41,741 nucleotides of DNA from Phreatobacter sp. (GCF_027532945.1 NZ_JAPZTZ010000024.1:1-41741); one strand, 5' to 3'; counted from the first letter of the stretch, positions 1 through 8,065 are shown. Notes: a model not told the origin generated them from the sequence alone. Made by a program: numbers and translations.

Positions 1-77
1 TCCGAGACCGGGATCCCGGCCTCGTGCTCCTTCAGGATCCCGATGATCTGCTCTTCCGTGAAGCGGCTGCGCCTCAT
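1..77 (-). CDS. IS3-family transposase OrfA, N-terminal fragment
   Basis: The first 25 codons read MRRSRFTEEQIIGILKEHEA and then GIPVS before the window ends. This is the characteristic N-terminus of IS3-family OrfA proteins, which carry a helix-turn-helix that binds the IS ends and, after frameshifting, form the OrfAB transposase with the DDE domain. Start is the ATG at 75-77 with AGAGGA upstream. The gene is cut only by the window edge; nothing shows whether the full IS is intact. Confidence 0.85.
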   Translation of the reverse strand, partial: MRRSRFTEEQIIGILKEHEAGIPVS

Positions 78-141
78 GTTCTGGTCCTCTCGATGGGCCA
101 GAACGAACTTCAAACTGGATTATCCCAGAGGGGCAACGTCA
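1..141 (-). mobile_element. End of an IS3-family (IS407-group-like) insertion sequence, truncated by the window edge
   Basis: Read on the minus strand, this contains a Shine-Dalgarno-like AGAGGA followed by the start of an IS3-type orfA. The stretch between the orfA start and about 141 (minus strand reading TGACGTTGCCC inward) looks like the left terminal repeat. The other end lies outside the window, so the terminal repeat and the target duplication cannot be confirmed. The IS lies directly against the 5' end of the next gene, which has no ATG of its own. Confidence 0.7.
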
Positions 142-148
142 TTCCAAG

Positions 149-811
149 TTGATTGAGGAAGCACAAACGGATCGAGCCAGGCGGACTCTGCGCAACATCC
201 GCTCCGTGTGTTTGGAATTCTTGGCTGATGGGCGCCCCGTTTATGTCGCGGCCGTCGCCCGTGAGTTGGTGACAAAATACGGCGGTCCCAAAGAGCAGTC
301 GATCCGTGATCAGCCGCTGCGCTTGAGACTGTTAGTGGAACTATACGGGAGGGAGCAACAAGCCGAGGCTACCGCAAGTGGCGCGCAATCAAACGGTAGA
401 AAGGGTCAGAAAGCATCGAAAGATGAGAGCGTGCTGGATGCAATAACTGATATAAACGTGCGCGCCTATGTGAGCGCATTAATGACCAGTCTGGACGACG
501 CACAGGGTGAGCTTAGCAGCTTGCGCGCTGCCTTTCGGCGTATCAAGGTAACCCATCTAAACCACACGCAATGTTACGAACAAATCGAAGAATGTGCTGA
601 TGAGGATGTCAGCGAAGGTCGACTATCTCGTAGCCCGCTGACTGAAGCTGAGATCGATGCGATACGCACCTTCCTGAGTGACCGATTCCTATATGATGAG
701 AACATGCGCGTTGATGAAAGTCTTGGCCTTGTAAGTGACCGGTCTGGAAGGCTGATTATTGGTCTTCCGTTTGTTTCGGCCCTTAGGAAAATGGCGCGGC
801 AGGGTCAGTGA
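149..811 (+). CDS. GmtX-like protein of a site-specific recombination element, probably 5'-truncated by the IS
   Basis: The 220-residue frame opens at a TTG only 8 bp after the presumed IS end. The frame stays open upstream into the IS as far as 62, but has no ATG or convincing ribosome site, so the native start was probably removed. Residues about 12-60 contain RTLRNIRSVCLEFL and a helix-turn-helix-like stretch with YGGPKEQSIRD; a second helical segment follows near 105-130 (LDDAQGELSSLRAAFRRI). This layout resembles GmtX, the third protein of gamma-mobile-trio elements, which also encode two recombinases; those partners would lie left of the window. GC content and codon use are visibly lower than in the chromosomal genes. 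It overlaps the 3' end of the HNH gene by 7 bp, tail to tail. Family assignment is from recalled motif similarity only. Confidence 0.5.
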   Translation: MIEEAQTDRARRTLRNIRSVCLEFLADGRPVYVAAVARELVTKYGGPKEQSIRDQPLRLRLLVELYGREQQAEATASGAQSNGRKGQKASKDESVLDAITDINVRAYVSALMTSLDDAQGELSSLRAAFRRIKVTHLNHTQCYEQIEECADEDVSEGRLSRSPLTEAEIDAIRTFLSDRFLYDENMRVDESLGLVSDRSGRLIIGLPFVSALRKMARQGQ

Positions 812-1353
812 TCAAGTTCGCTGTCCCAGTACAAATAATCGATCCACGTATGATGGTACCGGTGATGATCGAAATCAGGCTGGCGCCTATGTAATTCAAG
901 TCGTGTTGGACGTCGTGGTCTTTGAATGAGAGGCATTCCCGCCTCGGGCGGCGTCCTGTTGGCCTTGCGCAGATTGCAAGGGGAGCAAGCGGCAACGACG
1001 TTCTCCCAAGTAGTTAAGCCGCCGCGTGAGCGAGGCATCACATGATCGAACGTAAGCCCACCCGACGGAAGATACTGAGAGCAGTATTGGCAGGTAAAGC
1101 GATCGCGCAAATAGATGTTGTATCGAGTAAACGCCGGGTGTCGGACCGGAGATATATAATTCTTGAGCGCCACAACACTCGGAATTGGCATACTTCGACT
1201 GGGTGACCGCGCCTCTAAATCATAAGTCGCTACTAGGGTCACTCGTTCCGAAAACAGCGCTACTAAAGCGTCTCTCCAACCCCAAAGGGATAGGGGACTG
1301 TAGGAAAGGGGCCGATAGTCCGCATTCAACACTAGCGTCTGAAGATCCATCAT
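805..1353 (-). CDS. HNH endonuclease, complete, element-borne copy
   Basis: This 182-residue protein belongs to the HNH nuclease family common in alphaproteobacteria. It has the conserved N-terminus LVLNADYRPLSYSPLSLWGW, then RDRFTCQYCS, the core FDHVMPRSRGGLTTWENVV, and a second zinc pair CSPC. It ends in the family's usual DYLYWDSELD. The two CxxC pairs bind structural zinc and the DH/N/H residues form the beta-beta-alpha metal catalytic site. The ATG at 1353 is preferred because GGAG lies about 10 nt upstream; an in-frame TTG at 1371 is weaker. It lies immediately downstream of the truncated relative at 1476-1772 and is clearly divergent from it, so it is not a recent tandem duplicate. Its cellular substrate is unknown. 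Confidence 0.85.
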   Translation of the reverse strand: MMDLQTLVLNADYRPLSYSPLSLWGWRDALVALFSERVTLVATYDLEARSPSRSMPIPSVVALKNYISPVRHPAFTRYNIYLRDRFTCQYCSQYLPSGGLTFDHVMPRSRGGLTTWENVVAACSPCNLRKANRTPPEAGMPLIQRPRRPTRLELHRRQPDFDHHRYHHTWIDYLYWDSELDH

Positions 1354-1475
1354 GGAACCGCTCCACCCCAAGCCGCCCCGTGACGAATATGGATGGAATA
1401 CGTTTTGCCAATATGTATCGTGCTCCTAAGACGCTGATAAAACACCAACAAGTGGTTTTGCATTGCGGAGTACGC

Positions 1476-1772
1476 CAGGAAGACGTTGAACCGGGTGAAG
1501 GCGGGGTTGCGCGACGGCTTCACATAGGTCTTGAGCGAGACGACGCTGGGCAGGCGCATCTCGAAGCTCGGCGAGTGGATCGCCTTGTCATATGTCGAGA
1601 CCACGGTGACGCGGTCGAGGAAGACGGCCTTGATCGTGTCCTGCCAGGACCAGAGCGACAGGGGATAGTAGCTCAACGGGCGGTAATCCGCGTTGAGCAC
1701 CAGGGCCGGCCATGAACCCGGGGAGATTGCGGTCGAAACCGGCAATGCCCCAGGCGATACGGCGACCGTCAA
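1476..1772 (-). pseudogene. 5' half of a native HNH endonuclease gene, interrupted by the element
   Basis: Translation from a TTG at 1772, preceded by AAGGAG seven bases upstream, gives about 99 residues that align with the N-terminal half of the same HNH family. Examples are LVLNADYRPLSYYPLSLWSW, HSPSFEMRLPSVVSLKTYV and NPAFTRFNVFL. In the intact family the next residues are RDRF(S/T)CQYC; here the frame instead reads AYSAMQ and runs to an unrelated stop near 1350. The homology break at about 1476 therefore marks the right boundary of the inserted element. The zinc and HNH residues are all missing, so the remnant cannot be a nuclease. Its GC content matches the chromosomal genes to the right. 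The missing 3' half should lie beyond the left edge of the window. Confidence 0.85.
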
Positions 1773-1884
1773 GATGAACTCCTTGCGATCGGGCGGCTCG
1801 GCGATTCGCGAGCCGCGAATTCAGGCACTGATGAATAGTATGGGGTTCGTGTCGCTCTTGTGAAGCCCTCTGGCGGCGCAAGCC

Positions 1885-2526
1885 TCACGTTGCCGGAACG
1901 GCGGACCGGCCCTTGAGCACGGCATAATGGGCCCAGAGGAGGCGCGCCGCTACGGCCCTGTGCGGCCGCCAGCGCTCGCCGATCGCCCGCATCGCTGGCG
2001 TATCGGGGCGCGCGGGCAGCCCCAGCGCATCGGCCGCGGCCGCCTGCAGGGCGATGTCGCCGGCTGGCCAGGCGTCGGGATGGCCAAGGCAGGTGAGGAG
2101 ATAGACCTCAGCCGTCCAGGGGCCGATGCCGGAAACGCGGGTCAGTGCCGCCTCGGCCTCCTCCGGCGAGAGCGCCGCAAGCCGGTCAAGGTTAAGCGTG
2201 CCGTCGAGGACGGCTGCGGCAATGGCCCGGAGCGTCCGCGTCTTCGGCCGCGACTGGCCGGCGGCGCGATAGGCCTCGTCATCGGCCGTGGCCAGCGCCT
2301 CCGGCGTGATGGCGCCGAAGACGCTGCGGGTGCGCTCCCAGATGGCCTGCGCCGCCAGCGTCGAGATCTGCTGGAAGACGACGACATGGACGAGCCCTTC
2401 GAAACCGGCCGGGCGCCGCCGCAGCGGCGGTCGCCCGTTGGCTGCGGCGAGCCGCGCCATCACCGGGCAGGCGGCGGAAAGCGCCGTCAGGGCCGCATCG
2501 AGATCGTCGTCGCTGGCGATGGTCAT
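1885..2526 (-). CDS. DNA-3-methyladenine glycosylase II family protein (AlkA-like)
   Basis: This is a 213-residue base-excision repair glycosylase of the helix-hairpin-helix superfamily. The HhH motif is LTRVSGIGPWTAEVYLL, and the catalytic aspartate lies in the following WPAGDIALQ segment, as in AlkA/MAG enzymes. It excises alkylated purines such as 3-methyladenine. An upstream in-frame start would give 252 residues, but that extension overlaps gluQ on the other strand and resembles nothing; MTIASDDDLDAAL begins like the family. The gene is divergent from gluQ with 58 bp between the two starts. It lacks the N-terminal domain of E. coli AlkA, which is normal for the short form. Confidence 0.88.
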   Translation of the reverse strand: MTIASDDDLDAALTALSAACPVMARLAAANGRPPLRRRPAGFEGLVHVVVFQQISTLAAQAIWERTRSVFGAITPEALATADDEAYRAAGQSRPKTRTLRAIAAAVLDGTLNLDRLAALSPEEAEAALTRVSGIGPWTAEVYLLTCLGHPDAWPAGDIALQAAAADALGLPARPDTPAMRAIGERWRPHRAVAARLLWAHYAVLKGRSAVPAT

Positions 2527-2584
2527 GCGTCTCCTTGCCGGTCGCCTCTTGTCGAAGGACCATGCCTTGACCATAGGCTCACCC

Positions 2585-3481
2585 ATGGCACCAGCCCACC
2601 ACCTCGAACCGCAGCCGGTCTTGCGTTTCGCCCCGAGCCCCAACGGCTATCTCCATCTCGGCCATGCGCTGAGCGCGCTGGAGAACGAGCGGCTGGCGGC
2701 AGCGCTCGGCGGCCGGCTGCTCCTGCGCATCGAGGATATCGACCGCGCCCGCTGCCCACCGCATCTCGAAGCCGCGATGATCGAGGACCTCGCCTGGCTT
2801 GGCATTCCCTTCACGCCGCCCCACCGCCGCCAGTCCGAGCATCTCGCCGACCACCGGGCCATGCTGGCGCGGCTTCAGGCGATGGGCCTCGTCTATCCGA
2901 GCTTCGAGAGCCGCACCGAGCTGAAGGTGATGGCGGAGACCCGCGCGCGTGCCAGTCGTCGGCCCTGGCCGAACGATCCCGACGGCGCGCCGCTCTATGC
3001 CGGCCTCGGCCGCGACCTCCCGGCGGAGGAGGTCGCGGCGCGGCTGGCGGCCGGCGAGCCCCATGCGTTGCGCCTCGACATGGCGACGGCTCTCGCGCGG
3101 CTCGACGCGCCGCTGAGCTGGACCGAGGTGGATGCGGCGGGCCACCCGCTGCGCGTCGTGACCGCTCATCCCGAGCGTTGGGGCGACGTCGTTCTCGCCC
3201 GCAAGGATCTCGGGACAAGCTATCATCTCGCTGTCGTCACCGACGACGCGCTGCAGGGCGTGACCCATGTGGTGCGGGGCATGGACCTGTTCGAAGCAAC
3301 CGCGGTCCATCGCCTGCTGCAGGAGCTTTTGAGGCTACCTGTGCCCCTCTATCGCCACCATGACCTGCTGCTCGGGCCGGACGGCCGCAAGCTGTCGAAG
3401 AGCGACCAGGCCGAGGGATTCCGGGCGCTGCGGCAGTCCGGCGTGACGGCCGCGGAGCTCAGGCGGCAACTGGGATTCTGA
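2585..3481 (+). CDS. gluQ: Glutamyl-Q tRNA(Asp) synthetase
   Basis: This 298-residue protein is a truncated class I glutamyl-tRNA synthetase-like enzyme that lacks the anticodon-binding domain. It activates glutamate and attaches it to queuosine in the anticodon of tRNA(Asp). The HIGH-type motif is PSPNGYLHLGHA near residue 19 and the KMSKS-type motif is KLSKSD near 270. The zinc-binding cysteines present in E. coli YadB are absent: the corresponding region, GLVYPSFESRTELK, has no Cys, a variation seen in alphaproteobacterial members. The start at 2585 places the HIGH motif at its usual distance; longer frames run across the divergent glycosylase gene. Confidence 0.92.
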   Translation: MAPAHHLEPQPVLRFAPSPNGYLHLGHALSALENERLAAALGGRLLLRIEDIDRARCPPHLEAAMIEDLAWLGIPFTPPHRRQSEHLADHRAMLARLQAMGLVYPSFESRTELKVMAETRARASRRPWPNDPDGAPLYAGLGRDLPAEEVAARLAAGEPHALRLDMATALARLDAPLSWTEVDAAGHPLRVVTAHPERWGDVVLARKDLGTSYHLAVVTDDALQGVTHVVRGMDLFEATAVHRLLQELLRLPVPLYRHHDLLLGPDGRKLSKSDQAEGFRALRQSGVTAAELRRQLGF

Positions 3482-3488
3482 TAGCCCT

Positions 3489-5030
3489 CTAGATCGACCG
3501 CCCCGCCGCCGCCCAATAGGGATCGCGCAGCCGCCGCTTGAAGATCTTGCCGGAATCCTCGCGCGGCAGGTCGTGGCTGACCTCGATCGTGCGCGGCACC
3601 TTGTAGTCGGCAATGCGCTCGCCAAGCTTCGCCTTCAGCGCCTCGGCGCGGATCTCGACCCCCGGCTGCGGCTCCACCACCGCCATCACGCTCTCGCCGA
3701 ACTCGGCATGGGGCACGCCGAAGACCGCGCAATCCCGCACCTCCGGAAGCGCCAGCAGGGCCGCCTCGATCTCGGCGGGATAGATGTTCACGCCGCCGGC
3801 GATGATCATGTCGCGCTTGCGGTCGCAGAGGAACACGTGGCCGTCGGCATCGACATAGCCGATGTCGCCGCAGGTGATGAAACCGTCGCGGTCGACCTCG
3901 CGGCGCTTCTCCGGCGCCTTGTGATAGGTGAAGTCGGGATAGCCTTCGATCCGGCAGTAGAGTTCGCCGATGGCGCCCTGCGGCAGCACCGCGCCCTCCT
4001 CATCGACGACGCGGATCTCGGCGCCCGGCGACAGCCGCCCGACCGTGCCGGGCTTGGTGAGCGCATCCTCTGAGGTGGCGAAGGTCACCGGCCCGGTTTC
4101 CGTGCCGCCATAGAACTCGTGGATGACCGGCCCCCACCAGGTGATCATCGCCGCCTTGACCTCGGCCGGGCAGGGCGCGGCGGCATGGATGACGAAGCGG
4201 AGCGAGGAGGTGTCGTAGCGCGCCCGCACCGCATCCGGCAGCTTCAGGAGCCGCACGAACATGGTCGGCACCATGAAGATCGTATCGATCCGGTGCTCCT
4301 CGATCAGCCGCAGCATCTCCTCGGCATCGAAGCGCGGCATCAGCACCAACACGCCACCGAGACGCCCCGCGCGGATGCCGAAGGAATTGGGCGCGGAATG
4401 GTAGAGCGGCCCCGGCAGCAGCGCCCGCACCCCCGGCTTGAGGCCATAGACGAGGGCGCGCAGCCCCTCCGTCGCCTTGGCCTCCTCCGGCGTCGGCGCC
4501 TTGCGGCGCACGCCCTTCGGCCTTCCCGTTGTGCCGGACGTGTAGATCATGCTCATCGGCGCAGGGCGAGCGGCACCCGCATAGGGCTCTTGGCCGATCA
4601 TCCAGGCCTCCAGGGCCTCGGCGCCGGCGAGGGCCGCGCCCGGCCTTTGCGGAAAATGCTCCGCCACCTCCGGCGGCACCGGCACGGCGAGCACGGTGAG
4701 GTCCGCGGGCAGGTGGCCGGCGAGGGCGCTCAGAAGGTCGTCATGGCCGACCAGCACCTTCGCTTCGCAGTCGTCGAGGATGTAGCGGATCTCGTCGGGC
4801 TTCAGGTGCCAGTTCACCGGCACCGCATAGGCTCCGAGCGTTGCCGCCGCATAGGTCGCCTCGAGGAAGGCGATGTCGTTGCGCATGAGGATCGCGACGC
4901 AGTCGCCCGGGCCAACGCCGAGCCGCTGCAAGCCCCCGGCGATGCGCCGCGTGCGCGCCTCGACCTCCTCGGGCGCACGCTGCCGCGCGCCGCTGACGAT
5001 GCCGCGGGACAGGGTCTTCTCCTCAGGCAT
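3489..5030 (-). CDS. Acyl-CoA synthetase (AMP-dependent ligase), second gene of a tandem pair
   Basis: This 513-residue member of the ANL superfamily activates a carboxylic acid with ATP to an acyl-adenylate and then forms the CoA thioester. Visible motifs are the phosphate loop YTSGTTGRPKGV (about 163-174), the adenine-contact motif YGGTETG (307-313), the domain-hinge region GDIGYVDADGHVFLCDRKRD (388-407) and the C-terminal catalytic lysine in DSGKIFKRRL (about 492-501). The N-terminus begins nearer the first domain core than usual, so it is slightly short there. It starts 27 bp after the other ligase gene and is presumably co-transcribed with it. The substrate cannot be read from sequence; medium/long-chain, aromatic or sterol-type acids are possible. 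Confidence 0.9.
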   Translation of the reverse strand: MPEEKTLSRGIVSGARQRAPEEVEARTRRIAGGLQRLGVGPGDCVAILMRNDIAFLEATYAAATLGAYAVPVNWHLKPDEIRYILDDCEAKVLVGHDDLLSALAGHLPADLTVLAVPVPPEVAEHFPQRPGAALAGAEALEAWMIGQEPYAGAARPAPMSMIYTSGTTGRPKGVRRKAPTPEEAKATEGLRALVYGLKPGVRALLPGPLYHSAPNSFGIRAGRLGGVLVLMPRFDAEEMLRLIEEHRIDTIFMVPTMFVRLLKLPDAVRARYDTSSLRFVIHAAAPCPAEVKAAMITWWGPVIHEFYGGTETGPVTFATSEDALTKPGTVGRLSPGAEIRVVDEEGAVLPQGAIGELYCRIEGYPDFTYHKAPEKRREVDRDGFITCGDIGYVDADGHVFLCDRKRDMIIAGGVNIYPAEIEAALLALPEVRDCAVFGVPHAEFGESVMAVVEPQPGVEIRAEALKAKLGERIADYKVPRTIEVSHDLPREDSGKIFKRRLRDPYWAAAGRSI

Positions 5031-5057
5031 GGCGGCCCTCCCGGCCTCCTCGCGTCC

Positions 5058-6620
5058 TCAGTTGACGGCGCGCGCCCGCCCCTCCCAATGGGGGCTTCTC
5101 AGGGCGGTCTTCAGGATCTTGTTGGCCTGCGACAGCGGCATCTCGTCCCGGACCTCGATGGTCTGCGGGCATTTGAACCCGGCGATGCGTGTCTTGCAGT
5201 GGGCGATGATCTCGTCCGGCGTGGCGCTCTGGCCGGCCTTGAAGGTGACGACGGCGTGCACCGCCTCGCCCCAGATGGCGTGCGGCACACCGATGACGGC
5301 GCATTCGCGGATGGCCGGGTGGGTGAGGACGGCGTTCTCCACCTCGATCGAATAGACGTTCTCGCCGCCGGTCACGATCATGTCCTTGATGCGGTCGGAG
5401 ACGTAGAGATAGCCGTCGGCGTCGAGATAGCCGGCATCGCCCGTGTGCATGTAGCCGCCGCGCAGCGCGTCCGCCGTCATCTCCGGCTGGCCCCAGTAGC
5501 CCTTCATCACGGTCGCCCCGGCGACGATGATCTCGCCGATCTGGCCCACCGGCACGTCGCGGTCGTTCTCGTCCACCACGCGGATGTCGCAGCCGACGAT
5601 GGCGCGTCCGCCCGAGGCGAGGCGATGCACCTTGGCCGGGTCGAGCGAATGGTCGGCGGGCTCCAGATAGGTGCAGGCCGGCGAGAGCTCGGTCATTCCA
5701 TAGGCCTGGGAGAAGCGCACATGCGGCAGCCGCTGGATCAGCGCCTCCAGCGTCGCCACTGGCATGGGCGCGCCGCCATAGCCGATCAGCTGCAGCGAGG
5801 AGAGGTCATAGGCGTCGAGATCCGGCTCGTTGAGGATCATCGTCATCATGGTCGGCACCATGGAGGTCATGGTGATCCGGTGGGTCTGGATCGCCTCCAG
5901 AACGCCTTTCACGGTGAAGCGCGGGATGACGACATGGGTCGCGCCGAGCAGCGTGTTGGTGAAGACGCGGGACCCCGCCGCCGCATGATAGAGCGGCCCG
6001 GCATGGAGCCCGACCACCGAGCTGTCGAGCTTGGTGTGGACCATGCCGCCGAAGGAATTCGCCATGCAGTTGGTGTGGGTGAGCATGACGCCCTTGGAGC
6101 GCCCGGTCGTCCCGCCCGTGTAGAACAGCACCGCGATGTCATCGCCGCCGCGGCGGGCATCCTCGGCGGGCGCAGCGGCTGCCAGCGCGGCGTCATAGGC
6201 GATCATGCCGGCGGGGCAGGGCCCCTCGCCCGCATGGATCATGTGCGCGAGATCCGGGCATTGCGGCCTCAGGGCCTCGGCCATCTCGACGAACTCGTCG
6301 CCCACGAGAAGGATTTTTGCGCCGCAATCCTGCATCAGGAAGGTGGTCTCGGGCAGCGCATAGCGGGTGGAGACCGGCACGGCGATGCCGCCCGCCCAGA
6401 ACGCCGCGAAGAAGAATTCGAGATAGCGGTCGGAGGAATGGGAGAGCATGGCGACGCGGTCGCCGGGCTGGAAGTCGAGACCCTTCAGGACCCCTGCGAG
6501 CCGCGCCACCCGGTCCAGGAACTGCGTGTAGGTCCAGCGCCGCCCGGCGAAGACCAGGGCCGTCTTGTCCGGAAACAGCCGTTGCGCGCGGTGCAGCGCG
6601 AGGGTGAGCTGCATCGTCAT
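5058..6620 (-). CDS. Acyl-CoA synthetase (AMP-dependent ligase), first gene of a tandem pair
   Basis: This 520-residue ANL-superfamily ligase has YTGGTTGRSKGVML (167-180) as the ATP phosphate loop, YGMTELSPA as the adenine motif, HTGDAGYLDADGYLYVSDR for the hinge region, and GGENVYSIEVENAV after it. The C-terminal lysine motif is ANKILKTAL rather than the common SGKxxK, but the lysine is retained. It is only moderately similar to its downstream neighbour, so the pair is not a recent duplication and probably has different substrates. MTMQLTL and MQLTL are both possible starts. No dehydrogenase or thiolase genes lie alongside, which leaves the pathway open. Confidence 0.9.
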   Translation of the reverse strand: MTMQLTLALHRAQRLFPDKTALVFAGRRWTYTQFLDRVARLAGVLKGLDFQPGDRVAMLSHSSDRYLEFFFAAFWAGGIAVPVSTRYALPETTFLMQDCGAKILLVGDEFVEMAEALRPQCPDLAHMIHAGEGPCPAGMIAYDAALAAAAPAEDARRGGDDIAVLFYTGGTTGRSKGVMLTHTNCMANSFGGMVHTKLDSSVVGLHAGPLYHAAAGSRVFTNTLLGATHVVIPRFTVKGVLEAIQTHRITMTSMVPTMMTMILNEPDLDAYDLSSLQLIGYGGAPMPVATLEALIQRLPHVRFSQAYGMTELSPACTYLEPADHSLDPAKVHRLASGGRAIVGCDIRVVDENDRDVPVGQIGEIIVAGATVMKGYWGQPEMTADALRGGYMHTGDAGYLDADGYLYVSDRIKDMIVTGGENVYSIEVENAVLTHPAIRECAVIGVPHAIWGEAVHAVVTFKAGQSATPDEIIAHCKTRIAGFKCPQTIEVRDEMPLSQANKILKTALRSPHWEGRARAVN

Positions 6621-6780
6621 GGCGCGGTCTCCCGCCTCGCCCCACGATGCCCTGCCATGCCCGTCATGCCGATCGCCCCATCTGCCCCGGTGGTCCCGGG
6701 TCCATTCATGAAGCGGTATTTCTCACCATGAAACGCGCCGCCGCAACCGCGCCGGACGGGGGAGGGGGTCGCAAATGACG

Positions 6781-6807
6781 AAGGCCCGCGCGGTGGGCGC
6801 GGGCCTT
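6781..6807 (-). terminator. Probable rho-independent terminator after cysE
   Basis: A perfect 11-bp stem (AAGGCCCGCGC / GCGCGGGCCTT) with a 5-nt loop lies 26 bp downstream of the cysE stop. On the minus strand it is followed by a modest T-rich stretch (TTCGTCATTT). It would end cysE transcription ahead of the acyl-CoA ligase pair, whose coding sequence starts 160 bp further on. Confidence 0.65.
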
Positions 6808-6832
6808 GGAGAGGGACGGCTGACCGTGAGGG

Positions 6833-7687
6833 TCAGATCACGTAGTTGAAGCCATCCACCGCCTCGCGGGCGAGGATCTGATCCATGGACCGCGAGGGCT
6901 CGGCACAGCCAGCTGTGCCGACGGGCTTGGCCGGCACGCCCGCGACCGTGGTGTTCGGCGCAACCGCATGCAGCACCACCGAGCCGGCGGCGACACGCGC
7001 GCAGCGACCGATCTCGATATTGCCGAGGATCTTGGCGCCGGCGCCGATCAGCACGCCGCGGCGCACCTTCGGATGGCGGTCGCCCGCCTCCTTGCCGGTG
7101 CCGCCGAGCGTCACGCCCTGGAGGATGGAGACATCGTCCTCGATCACCGCCGTCTCGCCGACAACGAGGCCGGTGGCATGGTCGAGGAACACGCCCTTGC
7201 CCATGCGCACGGCGGGGTTGATGTCGGTCTGGAAGACCTCCGACGAGCGGCTCTGCAGGTAGAGCGCGAAGTCGCGGCGGCCCTGGCCGAGCAGCCAGTG
7301 GGCGATCCGATGCGCCTGGATGGCATGATAGCCCTTGAAGAACAGCACCGGCTCGATCAGCCGGTCGGCGGCCGGGTCGCGGTCGATCACCGCGGCGGCG
7401 TCGGCGCGCATGGCCTCGGCGATGGCGGGGGAGGCCTCCAGGGCCTCGGTGAAAGCGTCGTGCACCACATCCGCCGGCACGTCCGACGTGGCGAGGCGGG
7501 CGGCAACGCGGCGGGCCACCGCATCCTCGAAGGACGAGGCCCGGCCGATGGTGCGCAGCACCAGCGTGGCGATCTCGGGATTGGCGGCAGCGGTCGCCTC
7601 GGCCTCGGTCCGCAACCGGTGCCAGGCGAGGTCGGCGGTATCGGACGGCATCGGGATGACGGTGCCGGTGGTCTGCGGCTTGGCCAT
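6833..7687 (-). CDS. cysE: Serine O-acetyltransferase
   Basis: The 284-residue protein transfers acetyl from acetyl-CoA to L-serine, giving O-acetylserine, the first committed step of cysteine synthesis. An N-terminal helical domain (FFKGYHAIQAHRIAHWLLGQ near 120-140) is followed by a left-handed beta-helix of hexapeptide repeats (GVFLDHATGLVVGETAVI, then GVTLGGTGKEAGDRHPKV). The protein ends in isoleucine, the residue that CysE inserts into the CysK active site to form cysteine synthase. The ATG at 7687 has GGAGGA about 12 nt upstream; the longer frame to 7819 would pass through the likely promoter. Feedback inhibition by cysteine is expected from the family. Confidence 0.95.
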   Translation of the reverse strand: MAKPQTTGTVIPMPSDTADLAWHRLRTEAEATAAANPEIATLVLRTIGRASSFEDAVARRVAARLATSDVPADVVHDAFTEALEASPAIAEAMRADAAAVIDRDPAADRLIEPVLFFKGYHAIQAHRIAHWLLGQGRRDFALYLQSRSSEVFQTDINPAVRMGKGVFLDHATGLVVGETAVIEDDVSILQGVTLGGTGKEAGDRHPKVRRGVLIGAGAKILGNIEIGRCARVAAGSVVLHAVAPNTTVAGVPAKPVGTAGCAEPSRSMDQILAREAVDGFNYVI

Positions 7688-7725
7688 GAGAGAAAAATCC
7701 TCCGCAGGATCAGCTTGGAGGGGGA

Positions 7726-7753
7726 ATAAGACCTCCGTACGACGCCGATTCAA
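7726..7753 (-). promoter_or_regulatory. Candidate sigma-70 promoter of cysE
   Basis: On the minus strand TTGAAT (7753-7748) and TCTTAT (7731-7726) are separated by 16 bp. The predicted start would leave about a 30-nt leader that holds the GGAGGA ribosome site. Each hexamer matches consensus at four of six positions, so this is a moderate call. Confidence 0.4.
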
Positions 7754-7871
7754 GTCAATTCGGCGGGATAGAATGGTCGTCTGCGAATGCAGTGAACGGC
7801 GGGATGGGTATTTCGCCATCCGTATCCGCGGGAGTTATTGATCCTCCCGCCGATCCGCATTGCACAGCCGA

Positions 7872-8026
7872 AGTGCGTCCTTCGAGGCTCGCTTCCGCTC
7901 GCACCTCAGGATGAGGAGGGGCGGAGATTTGCATGAAAGACCTCAACGGCCGGTCCATTCTTGCTTGCAGGTCTCCCCATTCCTCATCCTGAGGTGCGAG
8001 CGGAAGCGAGCCTCGAAGGACGCACT
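7872..8026. repeat. Perfect 46-bp inverted repeat pair (alphaproteobacterial intergenic repeat)
   Basis: Arms 7872-7917 and 7981-8026 are exact reverse complements, separated by 63 bp. The core of each arm reads CTCATCCTGAGGTGCGAG on one strand. Within each arm, CTCAGGATGAG can also fold on itself. The pair lies between the rpoN stop and the cysE promoter, so on the minus strand it could fold into a very long hairpin and end rpoN transcription. A near-copy of one arm and the start of the opposite arm occur at 41617-41741. Short open frames across it (translating as PHPEVRAEASLEGRT) are translations of the repeat, not genes. The remainder of the 378-bp gap (7688-8065) shows only the cysE promoter. 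Confidence 0.9.
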
Positions 8027-8065
8027 AGGCTGATGCAGAGCGCCTCTTGGACAGCAGTCGCTGCC

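Noticed and set aside
4119-6731. 870-codon plus-strand frame opposite the acyl-CoA ligases
   Set aside because: Antisense shadow; histidine/arginine-rich translation with no fold signature.
7755-8040. Short frames translating as PHPEVRAEASLEGRT
   Set aside because: They are translations of the intergenic repeat and occur wherever the repeat does.
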